Assembly (NCBI RefSeq): GCF_014117445.1
Contig: NZ_CP059851.1
Span: 434,001 to 498,000, forward strand
Source: Sandaracinobacteroides saxicola
GTDB taxonomy: Bacteria > Pseudomonadota > Alphaproteobacteria > Sphingomonadales > Sphingomonadaceae
DNA length: 64,000 nucleotides
Direction: 5' to 3'
A program made the translations under genes and the position numbers. This document shows, one piece after another, positions 16,861 through 28,800 of this stretch (positions are counted from its first letter, which is position 1; each line of letters begins with the position of its first letter). Below the pieces are notes generated by a model, which worked only from the letters and a program-made list of their open reading frames with translations, was not told the origin of the DNA and ran no database searches.

Positions 16861-19800
16861 ATGGGCAAAGACACTTCGATCCGGATGCGGCTGCTGGCAG
16901 GCGCCGGGCTTGCGGCGCTGCTGGCGACGCCGGGCATGACGCAGATGCCGACGGGCGGCGTGGTGCAGAGCGGTACGATCACGTCGAGCGTGGCGGACGG
17001 CGGCCTCGACCCCGAGCTGGGCGGCGGCACGGGGGCGTTGCTGTCGGGTGATCCCACGAAGACGCTGTTCACGATGACGCTGCCGACGGGGACGACGTCC
17101 GCCTCGGTGAACTGGGGCAGTTTCAACATCGATGCCGGCAACACCGTGCGGTTCGTGCAGGCGGACAATGCGGCGTTCGCGGTGCTGAACCGGGTGACGG
17201 GCGGCAATCCGACGACGATCGCCGGCACGCTGTCGGGCAATCCGGCAGGCGCGGTGGGGGCGAAGGGCACCATCTTCGTGCTGAACGAGGCGGGGCTGAG
17301 CTTTGCCGGCAGCGCGCGGGTGACCAACCTGACCGGGCTGGTGGTGAGTTCGCTGGCCGTCGACCTGGGCGCGGATGACGCGGGTTTCGCGGCGCTGGCG
17401 GGCGATCTGGAGGCGGCGGGCGCGACGGTGCGGTTCAACGGCGCGGGCACGGCGGCGGTGTCGGTGGCGAATGGCGCCGAGCTGACCGTCGAGGGCGTGC
17501 TGTTGATGGTGGCGCCGAAGGTGGACACGGCCGGGCTGCTGTCGGCGAGCGGCGACGCGGGTTTCGTGGTGGCGCAGGACACCACCGTGCAGCTCAACAA
17601 GACCAGCCTGATCAATGTGAAGATCGATGCCGGGACGGCGCTGGCGGATGGCGCGGTGCTGCTGGGCGGCACGGTCGGCGGCAACAAGGTTTATGCGGCG
17701 GTGGCGTCCGAGGCCGATGTGGCGGCAGCGTTGCTGAACGTCAGTGGCGCGGTGACGGCGACGAGCGCCAGCAGCGGCGAGAATGGCATCATCCTGAGCG
17801 CCGGGCGGGATGTCGGCACGGCGGTGACGGTGACGGCGGGTGCCACGACCGACGGGCTGGGCGATGTGAGTGTGTCCGGCGGCCTGACGGCGGGCGTGAC
17901 CGACGTGGCGGTGCTGGGCAACCGGGCGGTGACGCTGGGCAATGCCAGCACGGTGGGCGGCGCGGCGCTGGCGTTCGACGCGGCGACGGCGCTGACGCTG
18001 GGTGGCGGGCTGACGGCGACGGGGGATATTGTCGCCACCGGCGCCTCCGTGGCGTTGGGCGGAACCAATGCGGTGACGCAGGCGGCGGCCGGCCGGGTGT
18101 CGGTGACGGCCGGCGGGGGGGCGGTGACGGTGGGCGCCGGCGGGGTGACGCTGCGCGCCAACAGCGGCGATGTGGACGATGGCGTCAACCGCGGCCTGAC
18201 GCTGTCGGCGACGGCGGGTATCGGCAGCGGCGGCACGCTGGTGCTGCGCGCCGGCACCAGCGGCGCCGACGGCCGGACGGTGACGGTGACGGCGGGGGAT
18301 GCGGCGGCGGTGACGCTGGGCAATGTGACCGGCGGGACGCTGGCGCTGGACGCCTCGACGCCGGGGGCGCTGGGCGATGTCTCGCTGGGCGTGGTGAACA
18401 CGCGCGCGGCAGTGTCGGTGGCGAATGCCGGTGCCATCGCCGTGACCGGCGTGACCAGCCAGACGGCGGGGATCACGCTGAACGCCGGCACGACGCTGAA
18501 CGCCGGGGCGCTGACAGCGACCACCGCCGGCGCGGCGATCGACCTGGATGCGGGGGGCAGCGCGACGCTGACCGGGGATATCGCGGCGGGCGGCACGCTG
18601 AATGTCAACGCCGTGGGCGTGGCGCTGGGCGGTGCCGTCGCGCGGACGATGGCGGCGGCGGGGCTGGTGGATGTCAACGCAGGCACCGGCGCGCTGACGG
18701 TGGGGGCGGGCGGCGTGACGCTGCGGTCGAACAGCGGCAATGTCGATCGGGCCGGGGATGCCGATGTGCGTTCCATCACGCTGGCGACGGGCGGGGCCAT
18801 CGGGGGTGGTGGCGCGCTTTCACTGGTGACCGGCAACGCGGCGACGAATGTGCGCAACATCAGCGTGACCGGCGGCAGCGGCGCGGCGATCACGCTGGGC
18901 GACATCGTAGTCGACGGGTTGACTGTGGGGCCGACCGATGCCGGCAATGTGACGCTGGGCGATATCGATGCGCAATCGTCGGTGGAGCTGGTTTCCGGCG
19001 CGGCGCTGGTGGTGGGGAACGTGACCAGCGCCATCGGCGACATCGGGCTGTTCGGGGCGACCGGGGTGACGACGGGGGCGCTGAGCGCGACCGCCCTGAG
19101 CCAGAGCATCGTGGTGCAGGCGAACGGCGGCGCGGTGATCGTGGACGGCGATGTGACGACGGGCACCAATTTCACCGTGACCGGCGACAGCGTGCGGCTG
19201 GGCGGCGCGGGTGCCGTGACCCAGGCGGCCGGCGGGCTGGTGAATGTGACCGCGGATGTGGGGGCGGTGACGGTGGGCGCCGGTGGCGTGCTGCTGCGCG
19301 CCAACAGCGGCGATCTGGCGGACGGGACGGACCGATCGCTGACCATCGGCGCGGCGACGGGGATCGGCGGCGGCGGCGTGTTGACGCTGCGCGCCGGCAC
19401 GAGTGGCGCCGACGGGCGCGCGGTGACGCTGACCGGCGGCAGCGCGGGCGTGGTGGCGCTGGGCGACGTGACGGGCGGCACGCTGGCGATCGACAGCGGC
19501 ACGCCGGGGCAGCTGGGCACTATCAGCGCCGGCGCCCTGGACGTGCGCGGGGCGATTGCCATTGCCAACGCGGGATCGATCGCGCTGGGCAGCGCAGTCA
19601 GCCAGACGGCGGGGATCAAGCTGGACGCGGGGACAACGTTGAGCGCGGGGGCGCTGACGGCGACGAGCGTGGGCGCGGCGATCGACCTGGATGCAGGCGG
19701 CGCGGCGACGCTGGCGGACAGCATTGCGGCCGGCGGCGCGCTGACCATCGACAGCAACGGGCTGACGCTGGGGACGAGCGGCGCGACGCGGACGGTGACG

Positions 19801-22800
19801 GCGGGGACGAGCGCGACGATCAACGCCGGGACCGGGGTGACGGCGCGCGGCGTGCTGACCATCGACGCGGTGGGCGCGCTGGGTGTGACGGGGGCGATCG
19901 GGCATAATGACACGCTGACGCTGGAAGGCGTTTCGGTGTCGGTGGGGGCGATCAGCCGCACTGGTGACGCGCCCACGGGGACGGGCGATCTGATCATCAA
20001 CGCGACCGCTGGCAATGTCAGCGCCGGGGCGGTGGCGGCGCGTCGTGATGCGGTGCTGAGCGCGTCGGGCGCGACGTCCGACCTGAGCGTCGGCGGGGTC
20101 GCGTCTGGCGGCCGCACCGGGCTGAGCGCCGGGCGTGACGTGACGGTGACGGGCGCGGTGACAACCGGTGTCGACGGATTCGATGTGACCGCCGGACGGG
20201 CGGCGGCCGTGCGCGGCGCGGTGACCGCCGTGGGCGACTATCGGGTGGATGCGCAGAGCGTGGCGCTGGGCGCGGCGGGCGGCGTGACGCAGGCGGCGAC
20301 CGGGCGGGTGGCGGTGACCGCCTCGGCCGGGGACGTGACGGTGGGCGCCGGCGGGGTGACGCTGCGTTCCAACAGCGGCAATCTCGCGGATGGCAGCGAC
20401 CGGACGCTGGCGGTTTCGGCGACCGGCTCGGTGGGGACGGGGGGTCTGCTGGCACTGTCGTCGGGGTTGGCGAGCAATGCCTCCGGCCGGCTGATGACGG
20501 TGCGGGCGGGTGATACCGAAACGATCACGCTGGGCAATGCGACCGGCGGCAGCCTGGAAGTGGCGGCGAGCGCGGGGGCGACCGGCGATGTGGCGCTGGG
20601 CGTGGTGACGGTGCGCGAGGCGCTGACAGTGGTGAGCGGCGGGGCGCTGGACATCGGTGGGGCGAGCAGCCGACTGGGCGCGATCAGCCTGACCGGCGCG
20701 GGGGCTGTGACGGCGGGCGGCCTGAGCACGCTGGCCGACGGGCAGGGCATCATCGTGGACGCTGGCGGCGCGGCGGCGCGGGTGACCGGCGATGTCAGTT
20801 CGGGCGCGGACCTTGCCATTCTTGGGTCCACCGTGACGCTGGGCGGCGCGTCCGCGGTGACGCAGGCGGCAAGGGGCAAGGTGACGGTGACGGCGGCCAC
20901 GGGCGTGGTGGATGCCGGCGCGGGCGGTGTGACGCTGCAATCGAACAGCGGCAATCTGGTGGATGGCACGGACCGCACCCTGTCCTTGAGCGCGGCGGGG
21001 GCGATTGGCTCGAGCGGGCTGATCGGGCTGGTGGCGGGCAATGCCGATGCCAGCGGTCGGGGCATCACGGTGACGGGCGTGACGGGCGCGACGATCCGGC
21101 TGGGTGATGTCACCGGCGGCACACTGACCATGCTGCCGGCGGACAGTGGCGCGGTGACGCTGGGTCAGCTGACGCTGAACAGCATCATCGACATCAATGT
21201 CGGCACGCTGAGCGTGGGTGGCGCGAGCAGCACGACCGGCGGCGTGTCGCTGGTGGCGAGCCTGGGCGACCTGGTGGTGGGCAAGGACCAGGCAGACAGC
21301 GGCCTGGTGAAGTCGGCCGCGGGATCGGACGTGCTGATGCGCGCCACCGCCGGCGCGGTGACGGTGCTGGCCAATGTCGACAGTGGCAATCTGCTGACGG
21401 TACGGGCCGGCAGCGGTGACGTGACGCTGGGGCGCGCGGCGACGACGGTTTTACAGGTGGCGGCGGGCGTGACGGTGGAGGCGCCGCGCGCGATCATCGG
21501 GCGCGGTGCGCTGACGCTGCAATCGGGTGAGGGGACGGCCATCGCGCTGACCGCGGGGACGGTGGCACCGGTGGGCGGGCGCACGCTGGATTTCGGCGCA
21601 GATACCCGCCTGGTCGGTGGTGCGCTGCTGCCGGGGGGCGCGGGCGGCACGGGCGATGTATTTGTGGTGCAGGGCGGCGCGGCGAGCGGGCTGCGGTTCG
21701 GGCGGGTGGATGCGCGCGGCTTCGTGGGATCGACGGACGGGGTGAGCGCGGCGAGCAGCGACGGCTTGCTGGCGAGCGTGGGGGCGTTCGATACCGGGGT
21801 GGTGACGACGCAGGAGGGGTTGACGCTAAGCGCCGGCAGCGACCTGACCATGGCCGGCGCGGTGGTGCTGGGGCGGGGTGCCGTGCGGACGCCGGGGGTG
21901 ACGGCGGATGACAATCTGACACTGACGGCATCGGCCGGCGGGCTGTCGGTTTCGGGCGCGCTGCAGAACCGGGCCCTCGACACGCAGGGCGGGGATATCG
22001 GGTTGAGCGCGGCGAACGCGCTGAGTTTCGGCACCATCGCGGCGCGGCGGGACCTGGCCATCACCTCGACCGGCGCGGGGGTGACGGTTGCCGCGGCGCG
22101 GGCCGGGCGCACCCTGACGCTGAGTGGCCGGACGGTGAACGCGACGCTGGCGGCGGCGGGGGTTTCGGTGTCGGCGACGGCGACCGCCGGCGGCGCGACC
22201 GTGGGCCAGGGGACGACGACCGGCAAGAAGCTGCTGGATGACCTGTCCGGCTTTGGCGTGGTGGATGCGCTGTTGCCGGGGGCGGATGTGACGGTGTCGG
22301 CGACGGGCAACGCGCTGTTGACCAGCGGCAATGCGGTGGCCGGAATCAGCGTGACGTCGAGCGGCGGCGGTGCGACGGTGGGCAATGGCGTGGCGCGCGA
22401 TTTCGTGACCGCGAATGCGGCGGGCGCGGCCGCGGTCAATGGCGCGACGGTGACGGCGGGCGGCGCGAGCGCGACGGGCGCGAGCGCGACGGTGGCGAAT
22501 TTCACGGTCAGCGGCTCGGCGACGGCGAACAGTGGTGCCGGCGCGGCGCGGGTAGTTGGGGGCACCGCGGGTGGGGATGTGGTGGCCCGGTCGTCGGCCG
22601 GGGGCGACGCGTCAGTCCGTGCGCAGGCGGGCGGATCGGTGCTGGTGGCGACCTCCGGCGTCGCGTCCGTTAACATATCGACGGCAGTGACGGGCAGCAT
22701 CGTGGTGCGCGGCGGCAGCGTGCAGTCCGAAGGTGCGCTGAGCGCGGGCAACGACATCATCCTGCTGGCGAGCGGCAGCGTGACGGCGTCCGGCAGCATG

Positions 22801-25800
22801 ATCACGACGGCTTCGGGCAGTGACGCGGCAGCGGTGGACGCGCTGACCGGGCTGGCGCCGCTGGATCCCTTCGGCGGACCGGCGGTGACCGGGGTTGGCG
22901 GATCGCAGGTCATCGCGCGCGGCACCGGCCCCGTGACGCTGAGCGGCAGCGTGTCTGCCTTTGACGATTATCGCGTGCGCGGCGGCGGGGTTGCGCTGGG
23001 GACCGCCGGTTTCCTGCTGGAGCAACTTGCGCGCGGGGCGGTGGTGATCGAGGGCGGTGCGGGTGGCGTGGCGCTGCGCGGCAGCGGCGGTGTCCTGTTG
23101 TCCAACGCCGGTGGTTTGCGCACGGGAGCGGCCGGGGCGTTGGCAATCACGTCGACCGGATCGGTGGATGATGGCGCCGGGGCGCGGTCGCGGGCGGCGG
23201 TGCGCGCCGCGACGGCGACCGGGCAGGCGCAGGGGGTGCAGCCTGGGGTGACACTGGCGGTGGATGCCGGCTGCGGTGGCAACCTGAGGCTGGGGTCGGT
23301 GACGGGTGGCGACATCGTGGCGAGCGCGCCGGGCGCGATCGATCTCGGCACGGTGAGGACGACGAGCCGGGTGGCGGTGAGCGGCGTGGGGCCGGTGTTC
23401 CCGGATACGGCGACGATCACCATCGACAGCCTGGTGGTCACGGCGACGGATGTCAGTGGCTTCGTGGCGCAGGACAGCACGCTGATCGCGGGCAATGGCG
23501 TGACGTTGGGGTCGGCGGCGGCGTTCAATGGCGGGCGGATCGCCGGGCTGGCGCTGCGCGCGAATGGCGGCGCCGTGACGCTGAACAGCGCGCCGGGCAG
23601 CACGAACGACATCGCGCAGCTGACGCTGGAATCGCAGAGCGGGGCGGTGAGCGCGACCGGCGTGGCCGCGGGGGTGATCGAGCTGGCGGGCCGGCAGGGC
23701 GGGTCGAGCGTGAGTGGCGTCGCCCTGACCGCGGACGGTGACATCGTCGCCAGCGGCCCGACGGTGACGCTGGGATCGGTGACCAGCCTGAACGGCAACA
23801 TCCGCGTCGGCGCGACGGGGCTGGCCTCGGTGGCGGCGGCGGGCGGCCAGAGCGCGTCGGCGGCGAACGGTCGCCTGCAGCTTTCGGGCGGCAGCGTGCT
23901 GCTGGGCAATGCGGCGGCGCGGACCATCGTGGTGAGCGCGCCGGCGGTGACGCTGGCGTCGGGCGCGGCGCTGGCCGCGGGCGATGACCTGTTGCTGGTG
24001 AGCGGCGGCGCGGTCGACCTGGGCAGCGCGACATTGTCCGCGGGGCCGGGCGCCGATGCGCAGGGTGGCAATGACGGGGTGGGCCTGACGGGGACCACGC
24101 TGACGCTGGTGAGCGGCAGCGGCTATGGCGCCGGGGCACAGGTGTTGCAGCTGAACGACGCGGTGGCGCTCGATCCGCTGAGCGGGCAGGCGGTGACGCA
24201 GTTCGGCGGCAACAATGTGACGGTGATCGCCGGTGCGGCCTTGACCAGCACGGGGGCGACGCTGGCGGCGGCGCGCGACGTGCGGCTGGCGGCCGGTGGC
24301 GGCCTGACGGCGGGGGCGGTGGGCGCGGGGCGCGACCTGATCCTGACGGCGGGACGCAGCCAGGCGGGCACGCTGACCACGAGTGGCGCGCTGAGCGCCG
24401 GGGGCAATGCCATCCTGCTGAACGGCAATGGCGGAATCGTGGCGGGTGGCGGCAGCATCAAGACGACGGGCGCCAACCCGGGGCTGGCGGCGCCGCGCGA
24501 CCTGACGGGGGCGGGGCTGGTCGATCCGGTGAGCGGCGGGGCCATCGTGGGCCTGTCCGGCCGGGATGTGGTGCTGGCGGCGAGCGGCGCGGTCACGCTG
24601 CCGACGGCATCGGCGACGGTGGCGGGCAGCTTGCGGGCCTTTTCGGCGGGCGCGGTGACGGCGGGGGCCGGGGCGCTGACGGTGGCGGATTCGCTGCTGG
24701 TGCGGGGTGCGAGCGTCGACCTGGGTGGCGCGGTGACTGCGGGGGGTGACATCGTCCTGCTGGCGCTGGCGGGCAATGCGCGGTCGGTGGGGACGTTGAC
24801 CACGAGCGGCGCGGCGGCGGGGTTGAGCCCGCTGGTCGACCTGGCGGGGGCGGCAGTCGCGCTGCCGGGCGAGGGCGCGCTGACGCGGACGGGCGGTGGC
24901 TCGGTGCTGGTGGCGGCGACCGGGCTGGCGACGGTGGGTGGCGATGTGAGCGCCGCGGGGCGCTATACGGTTCAGGGGCGAAACGGCGTTTCACTGGCGG
25001 GATCGCAGGCGGCGCGGCGGGATGTGCTGGTGGAGGCGTCGCTGACGGCGAATCCGGCCTCGGTCACGCTGGCAGATGGCATGGTGCTGGCGTCCAACAG
25101 CGATGGCGCGGGCGCGGGCGAGGGCCTGGTGCTGCGGCTGGGCAATGGTGATGTGAATGCGGCGAACGCGACGCTGCGGGCCGGGCGGAGCGTCGGCGAG
25201 ACGCTGGCGAACCAGGGCAATGTGGTGCTGGCGGCGGCGCAGGCGGACGGCGTGCGCGCCGTGGCCATCGGCACGCTGGACAGCGCCAATGCGGCGCTGG
25301 TGGCGCGTGATGCATTTGCGGTGACGACGGCGCTGGTGGATGGCGGGCTGGCGTTGACCTCGACCAATGGCGCGGTGTCTCTGGGCAGCGTGAGCGTGGG
25401 CAGTGGCGTGCCGCTGATGAGCGCGGCGGAGTTGGCGGCGATCGACCTGTCATTGAAGGGGGCGGCGGGGGCGACGCTGGGCGGAACGCTGAGCGATGGC
25501 CGGCTGCGCGACATCACGCTGGTGGCGAGTGCCGGCAATGCGGCGATTACCGGGCGGGCCAGCGCGCGCGATGACATAGCCGTGGTGGCGCAGGCGGGGA
25601 CGGCAAGCGCGGCGACGCTGGCGTTGCAGGGCGCGGCGAGCGACAGCGAGGGCGGCGACTCGGGTGCGGCGCTGCGCGACGCGCAGGGGCAGGTGGCGAA
25701 TGATCCGACCGGCGGCGGCGCGCTGGTGGGGCTGGACGGGCGCAACCTGGTGGTGGTGGGCGCGAATGGCGCCAGCGTGGGTGTGGCGGAAGCGGGCACG

Positions 25801-28800
25801 GGCGTGAACCGGCTGCGCGTGCAGACGCAGGATGGCGCGGCGACGCTGACGACGGCGGATGCGGCGGCGGGCAGCCGGCCGCAGGTGATTCTGGTGGCGA
25901 GCGGCACGGGCGATGCGACGGCGACGACGGCGCGATCGGACGGCAGCCTGACGGTGCGCGGGGTGAATGCGACGCTGGTGACCGGCGAGGCGGCGGGTGC
26001 GATTCTGGTGGATGCGGCGGCGGCGGCGACGGTGACCGAGGCGCGCGCCGGCACCACGCTGGACGTGCGTGGCGGCACGCTGGTGGAGGTGGCGAGTGGC
26101 AGCGCCGGCGGCGATGTGCTGTTGGCGGGCGGCGGGGTGAGCGCCGGGACGATCGGCGCCGGCAATGATATCGTGGCAACGGGCGGCGGCATGGGTCTGG
26201 CCGATCTCTCCGCGGGGCGCGACATATTGGTGGACGCGAGTGGTGCGGTGACGCTGACGCGGGGGGTTGCCGGGCGCGATCTGATGCTGACAGCGGCGAG
26301 TGGCGATCTGGGGCTGAGTGGCGGGCTGGTGAGCGCGGTGCGTGTACTGTCAGCGACGACGACGGGTGCGCTGAACGTCGGTCTGGCGAGCGGTGGGACG
26401 GTGGTGCTGGATTCGGGCACGGTCGCGACGGTGGCGGATGTGACCGCGGGGACGACGCTGGATATCCTGGGCGATACGGCGATTGTGCTGACGACCGGTG
26501 ACGCCGGCACGACGGCGACGCTGACCGGCGGGTCTGTGGACGTCACCACGCTGACCGCAGGTGAGGATGCGGTAATCGGTGGCAGCACGCTGACGCTGGC
26601 GCGTGTGGAGGCCGGGCGGGACCTGCTGGTGAGTGCGAGCGGGGCGGCGACGCTGACTCGCGGGACGGCCGGGCGGGATTTGATCCTGACGGCGGCGAGT
26701 GCGAATTTGGGCGCGGATGTGGTGAGCGCGGTGGGCGCGCTGTCGGCGACGACGACGGGTGCGCTGACAGTGGGCGTGGCGAGCGGCGGCACGGTGCTGC
26801 TGGACTCGGGCACGATAGCGACAATCGCGGACGTGACCGCGGGCACGACGCTGGATATCGTGGGTGATACGGCGATTGTGCTGACACAAGGCAATGCCGG
26901 CACGACGGCGACATTGGCGGGCGGCACGGTGGATGTGACGACGCTGACGGCGGGTCAGGATGCGCTGATCGGGGGCAGCACGCTGACGCTGGCGAGTGTC
27001 GAGGCGGGGCGGGACCTGCTGGTGAATGCGAGCGGCGCGGCGACGATGACGCGCGGCACGGCCGGGCGTGATCTGACGTTGACGGCGGCGAGTGCTGATC
27101 TGGGCACCGGCGGCGGGCTGGTGAGCGCGGTGCGGGCGCTGTCGGCGACGACGATCGGTGCGCTGACGGTCGGCACGGCGACGGGTGGCACGGTGGTTCT
27201 GGACTCGGGCACCGTGGCGACGGTGGCGGATGTGACCGCGGCGACGACGCTGGATATCCGGGGCGACACGGCGGTGTTGCTCACCAATGGCAGCGCCGGG
27301 ACGACGGCGACGCTGAGCGGCGGCACGGTGGATGTGACCACGCTGACCGCGGGCGAGGATGCGGTGATCGGCGGCAGTGCGCTGACGCTGGCGCGCGTGG
27401 AGGCCGGGCGTGACCTGCTGGTGACGGCCACCGGCGCGGCGACGCTGACGCGCGGGACGGCCGGGCGTGATCTGACGCTGACGGCGGCGAGCGCGAACCT
27501 GGGGGCTGATCTGGTGACCGCGGTGGGCGCGCTGTCGGCGACGACGACCGGCGCGCTGACGGTTGGCACGGCGACGGGTGGCACGGTGCTGCTGGATTCG
27601 GGCACGGTGGCGACTGTGACCGATGTGACGGCGGGGACGACGCTGGGCATTTCGGGCGATGGCTCGGTGGTGCTGACCAGAGGGGTGTCGGGCACGGTGG
27701 CGACGCTGAGCGGCGGCACGGTGAATGTGGCGGAGCTGCGCGCCGGGACGGACGGCGTGATTGGCGGCAGCGTGGTGACGCTGGCGGATGTGCGCGCCGG
27801 GCAGGATCTGGCCATCAGTGCGAGCGATGCGGCGCTGGTGACACGGGCGGGCGCGGCGCGTGACCTGACGGTTAGCGCGGGCAGCGCGCGGCTGGGCATG
27901 GACGCTGGGCGGGTGGCGGCAGGGCGCGATCTGCGTGCGACGATCACCAGTGGGGTAATGGTGGGAGATGCCGGGGCGGGCCGGGCCATGGCGCTGTCCG
28001 GCGCGACGCTGGAGGCGGCGACGCTGCGGGCGGGCGACAGCATCAATGCGACGGCGACGGCCGGGGGTGCGACGGTGACGAACGCCACGGTCGATGGCCG
28101 GCGGCTGCTTGCCGATCTGTCCGGGCCGGACGGCGCCTCGGTGGCGGATGGCAATGTGCGCAGCGTCACGGTGGGGGCGAGCGGGCTGGCGACGGTGACG
28201 GCGGCGACTGCGGTGCGGTCGGTGACGGTGACCGGTTCGGCGGTGACGGTGGGGACGGCGTTCGGCAATGTCGGCGATGCCTCGGTGAGCGATGGCGACC
28301 TGGTGCTGACGGCGAATGCGGGCACGGTCAGCCTGGTCGATGGCCGGGCGCGGGATGTGGCGATGACGGCGAGCGGGGATGTGCTGGTCGATCCGGTGAC
28401 GGCGACACGCGATGTCATCGTATCGGCGGGCGGGCTGGCGGATATCGACACCGGCACGGCGGGGCAGGATCTGCGCATCACGGCGGGGCGGATCAGCTCG
28501 ACCGACCTGTCGGCGGGCCGGGATGTGGCGATGACGGCGAATGCCGGCGATATCACGTTGGGCCGGCTGGCGGCCGGGCAGGACATGGCGCTGAGCGCGA
28601 GCGGCGCGGTGACCGCGGCGACGCTGGGCGCCGGGCGCGACCTGCGGGTGCAAGGGGGTTCGGTGGACGTGGCCACCGCCGATGCCGGCCGCGACCTGCT
28701 GCTGGATGCGGCCGGGCTGCTGAAGCTGACGACCGGAACCGCGGTGCGCGACGCCAACCTGGTGGGCGGATCGGTGACGCTGGGCACGGTGAGCGCGGGC

